Shown here piece after piece: positions 5,438-7,268 of a stretch of DNA of 7,268 nucleotides (positions within the stretch are counted from its first letter, which is position 1; each line of letters starts with the position of its first letter). A program made the position numbers and the translations under genes. The stretch is from an uncultured Eubacteriales bacterium (GTDB taxonomy: Bacteria; Bacillota; Clostridia; Oscillospirales; Oscillospiraceae), in assembly GCA_900555735.1 (NCBI GenBank), contig USMI01000099.1, positions 1 to 7,268 of the forward strand, in the 5' to 3' direction. Under the pieces are notes generated by a model. The model worked only from the letters and a program-made list of their open reading frames with translations. It ran no database searches and was not told the origin of the DNA.

Positions 5438-5468
5438 TTGCTCATGACGCTGCGTCATATGGTACAGT
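5438..5468 (+). promoter_or_regulatory. Candidate MerR-type promoter with operator dyad in the spacer
   Basis: A weak -35 box TTGCTC (5438-5443) and a weak -10 box TACAGT (5463-5468) are 19 bases apart, the long spacing typical of promoters that MerR-family proteins untwist. The spacer holds a perfect dyad ATGACGC-T-GCGTCAT (5444-5458). A third copy of the half-site, GCGTCAT, lies at 5470-5476 near the expected transcription start. The MerR gene starts at 5493, so self-control is plausible. The box matches are poor, and the call rests on the geometry. Confidence 0.45.
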
Positions 5469-5492
5469 GGCGTCATAAGGAGGTGAAACGCT

Positions 5493-6218
5493 ATGTCCAA
5501 ATACACCACAGGAGAGCTGGCCAAGCTGTGCGGCGTCACCGTGCGGACGGTGCAGTACTATGACACAAGGGGCATCCTGATCCCTACGGAGCTGTCCGAG
5601 GGCGGGCGGCGGCTGTATACCGACGACGATGTGCGGCGGCTAAAGACCATCTGCTTTCTGCGGGACATGGGGCTGCCCATCGACGCCATTGCCCAGCTGC
5701 TGGCGGAGGAGGAGCCGGGCCGGGTGGTGGAGCTGCTGCTGGAGCAGCAGGCGCAGACGCTGCGCCGCGAACTGGAGGCGCAGCAGAGCCGTCTGGAAAA
5801 GGTGGAGGCGCTGCGCCGTCAGGTGAAGCAGCAGCCGGAGTTCTCTGTGGAATCCATCGGCGACATAGCGTATCTGATGGAGCGACGCACGCAATTGAAG
5901 CAGGTGCATACCACTATGGTGCTGGCGGGTATCCCCATGTCGCTGCTGGAGGTGACAGGTATCGTCCTGTGGATCGTCACCGGTATCTGGTGGCCCTTTG
6001 CGGTATACCTGCTGCTGGCGGTGCCCTTCGGCATCTGGGTCAGCCGGTACTATTTCCGGCGTGTGGCCTATCTCTGTCCCCAGTGCCACACGGTGTTCCG
6101 TCCGGCGCTGCGGGAGATGTTCTTTGCCCGGCATACGCCCTCGGCCCGGAAGCTGACCTGCACCTGCTGCGGGTATCACGGCTTCTGCGTGGAGACGGTA
6201 AATGATCCGCAGCAATGA
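5493..6218 (+). CDS. Membrane-anchored MerR-family regulator with C-terminal zinc ribbon
   Basis: The 241-residue protein opens with a MerR winged helix-turn-helix (about 3-72: YTTGELAKLCGVTVRTVQYYD, then GGRRLYTDDD). A Glu/Gln-rich coiled coil follows at about 76-114, the usual MerR dimer helix. Instead of a small effector domain, two hydrophobic segments come next (about 141-162 and 166-186), then a zinc-ribbon-like end with C195-x2-C198 and C223-x2-C226 (C225 also present). It should therefore bind DNA while tethered to the inner face of the membrane, with the ribbon returning to the cytoplasm if both segments cross. The signal could be metal, redox state or a membrane condition; none is shown. 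AAGGAGGT (5477-5484) lies 8 bases before the ATG. I recall similar MerR proteins in other Clostridia, so the architecture is probably not unique. It is followed closely by a dus gene. Confidence 0.9.
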   Translation: MSKYTTGELAKLCGVTVRTVQYYDTRGILIPTELSEGGRRLYTDDDVRRLKTICFLRDMGLPIDAIAQLLAEEEPGRVVELLLEQQAQTLRRELEAQQSRLEKVEALRRQVKQQPEFSVESIGDIAYLMERRTQLKQVHTTMVLAGIPMSLLEVTGIVLWIVTGIWWPFAVYLLLAVPFGIWVSRYYFRRVAYLCPQCHTVFRPALREMFFARHTPSARKLTCTCCGYHGFCVETVNDPQQ

Positions 6219-6250
6219 CCGGCAGCGATACAGAGGAGGAGAGCGACAAG

Positions 6251-7186
6251 ATGGTTGACATAACGCTATACGCCGCGCCCATGGAGGGCTTGACCACCTA
6301 CCTGTGGCGGCAGGCCCACCGGGAGATCTTCGGCGGTGCGGACAAGTATTTCACGCCGTTTCTGTCGCCCAACGCCAATCTGTGCTTTCAGCGGAAGGAA
6401 CTGGACGAGATACAGGGCGAGCCGGACACGGTGCCCCAGCTGCTGACCAACCGGAGCGAGCACTTTGTCTGGGCGGCGCGGGAATTACAGGCGCGTGGGT
6501 ACCAGGAAGTCAACTTCAACTTGGGCTGTCCCTCCGGAACGGTGACGGCCAAGCGAAAGGGCTCCGGCCTGCTGGCCTGTCCGGAGGAGCTGGAGCGCTG
6601 TCTGGACGGGATATTCGACGCGCTGACGAATATGCGAGTGTCCGTCAAGACCCGCATCGGGAAGAACGATCCGGCGGAGTGGGAGTCGCTGCTGGCGCTG
6701 TACAGCCGCTACCCCATCCATGAGCTGATCGTACATCCCCGCGTCCAGAAGGAGTTCTATAAGGGCGCCGTCCACCGGGACGCCTTTGACCGGGCGCTGG
6801 CGGCCTATCCGGGGCGGCTGGTGTATAACGGCGACCTGTTCACGGCGGAGGACGTGACCGCGTTCCGCGAGCAATATCCCAAAGTGGACACGGTGATGGT
6901 GGGCCGGGGCCTGATGGCCGATCCTGCGCTGGGGCGGCGGCTCCATGGCGGCGCAGCGGCCTCCCGGCAGGAGCTGGAGACGCTGCATGACCGGCTGCTG
7001 GAGGGCTATCGCCAGCGCCTCAGCGGTACGCCGCCGGTGCTGCACCGGATGCGTGAGCTGTGGAACTATCTCAGCCTGCATTACGAGGGGACGGAGCGGC
7101 CATTGAAAGCCATCCGCAAGGCCAACGATCTTGCCGCCTATGAATCGGCGGCAAAGGAAATTTTGCGGAACTGCCCGATGAAATAA
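6251..7186 (+). CDS. dus: tRNA-dihydrouridine synthase
   Basis: An FMN enzyme that reduces uridine to dihydrouridine in the D-loop region of tRNA, using NADPH. The 311 residues form the usual TIM barrel plus helical tail. Visible signatures are the opening LYAAPMEGLT (FMN-binding end), NFNLGCPSG with catalytic Cys93, VSVKTRIG, the IVHPR motif with His162, YNGDLF, and the phosphate-binding VGRGLMADPAL. The subfamily (DusA/B/C) cannot be settled by eye. The ATG at 6251 is chosen because GAGGAGGA (6233-6240) lies before it and the protein then starts like its relatives. An upstream ATG at 6215 overlaps the MerR stop codon (ATGA) and would add 12 mostly polar residues. The 32-base gap to the MerR gene and the lack of a promoter point to a shared transcript. 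Confidence 0.92.
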   Translation: MVDITLYAAPMEGLTTYLWRQAHREIFGGADKYFTPFLSPNANLCFQRKELDEIQGEPDTVPQLLTNRSEHFVWAARELQARGYQEVNFNLGCPSGTVTAKRKGSGLLACPEELERCLDGIFDALTNMRVSVKTRIGKNDPAEWESLLALYSRYPIHELIVHPRVQKEFYKGAVHRDAFDRALAAYPGRLVYNGDLFTAEDVTAFREQYPKVDTVMVGRGLMADPALGRRLHGGAAASRQELETLHDRLLEGYRQRLSGTPPVLHRMRELWNYLSLHYEGTERPLKAIRKANDLAAYESAAKEILRNCPMK

Positions 7187-7188
7187 AA

Positions 7189-7215
7189 AGAGACCGGTTC
7201 ATAGAACCGGTCTCT
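7189..7215 (-). terminator. Hairpin terminator between convergent genes, best on the minus strand
   Basis: AGAGACCGGTTC (7189-7200) pairs perfectly with 7204-7215 around ATA, a 12-bp stem just after the dus stop codon. On the minus strand the stem runs straight into TTTTATTT, an excellent intrinsic terminator. On the plus strand the stem is followed only by CAGTTTGTC, a poor U-tract, so dus transcripts would end here less efficiently. This implies a leftward gene entering from beyond 7268; one minus frame has a stop at 7243-7245, but only a few codons are visible and none is called. Confidence 0.8.
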
Positions 7216-7230
7216 CAGTTTGTCGAGAAA

Positions 7231-7258
7231 CCCGGTTATGGATTAAGCAGCAACCGGG
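7231..7258. repeat. Small inverted repeat near the right edge
   Basis: CCCGGTT (7231-7237) is matched in inverse by AACCGGG (7252-7258) with 14 bases between. It lacks a T-run on either strand. It could be a secondary stem beside the terminator or chance; the window ends too soon to judge. Confidence 0.35.
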
Positions 7259-7268
7259 CATCTTTCGT

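Noticed and set aside
4917..5492. CRISPR array or tRNA gene in the long gap
   Set aside because: The repeats are inverted and unevenly spaced, not direct repeats with spacers, and no cloverleaf with T-loop bases was found.
6215..6250. ATG overlapping the MerR stop as the dus start
   Set aside because: The extra 12 residues are polar and not typical of the family, and GAGGAGGA fits the ATG at 6251. It is not excluded.
7243..7268. C-terminal codons of a minus-strand gene ending at a TAA
   Set aside because: Only about seven codons are visible, with other frames equally possible, so no gene can be called.

Overview
The window reads as chromosome of a high-GC, anaerobic Firmicute, most likely a gut Clostridia member of the Oscillospiraceae type. 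The reasons are strong AAGGAGG ribosome binding sites before every gene, GC-rich third codon positions, an oxygen-sensitive class III ribonucleotide reductase, LysR and membrane MerR regulators, and palindromic intergenic repeats of a kind I recall from that group. The assignment is inference from gene style, not from a marker gene.

Layout. (1) Bases 1-290 hold the start of a leftward gene for a small-headed membrane protein (cut by the window edge) and, divergently, a LysR-type regulator (291-1160). The two are driven by face-to-face promoters that share the same DNA, with a dyad on top. (2) Bases 1161-1383 are the control region of nrdD: three NrdR-box-like sites about three helical turns apart, an extended -10 promoter, and a hairpin at the transcript start. 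(3) nrdD (1384-3768) encodes an anaerobic ribonucleoside-triphosphate reductase with an ATP cone and, unusually, a C-terminal glutaredoxin-like domain (CPNC). It ends at a strong terminator. (4) A 120-bp palindromic repeat (3856-3976) precedes an NADPH-type thioredoxin reductase gene (4008-4916). (5) The 576-bp gap 4917-5492 is non-coding and almost filled by one large imperfect palindrome (4929-5383). Its two arms carry the same series of hairpins with different but compensating sequences. (6) A MerR regulator with coiled coil, two membrane helices and a zinc ribbon (5493-6218) is followed closely by a tRNA-dihydrouridine synthase (6251-7186), then a terminator hairpin that works best for a gene arriving from the right.

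How the genes fit together. NrdD with its own redoxin domain plus the adjacent thioredoxin reductase suggests a self-contained electron route NADPH -> thioredoxin reductase -> redoxin domain -> NrdD active-site disulfide, instead of the formate-dependent chemistry of E. coli NrdD. The NrdG activase that makes the glycyl radical is not in the window. The MerR protein and the dihydrouridine synthase look like one short operon; no functional link between them is visible.

Most worth a second look are the two-armed hairpin element at 4929-5383, the NrdD-redoxin/thioredoxin reductase pairing with its NrdR-like control region, and the interlocked divergent promoters at 202-238.
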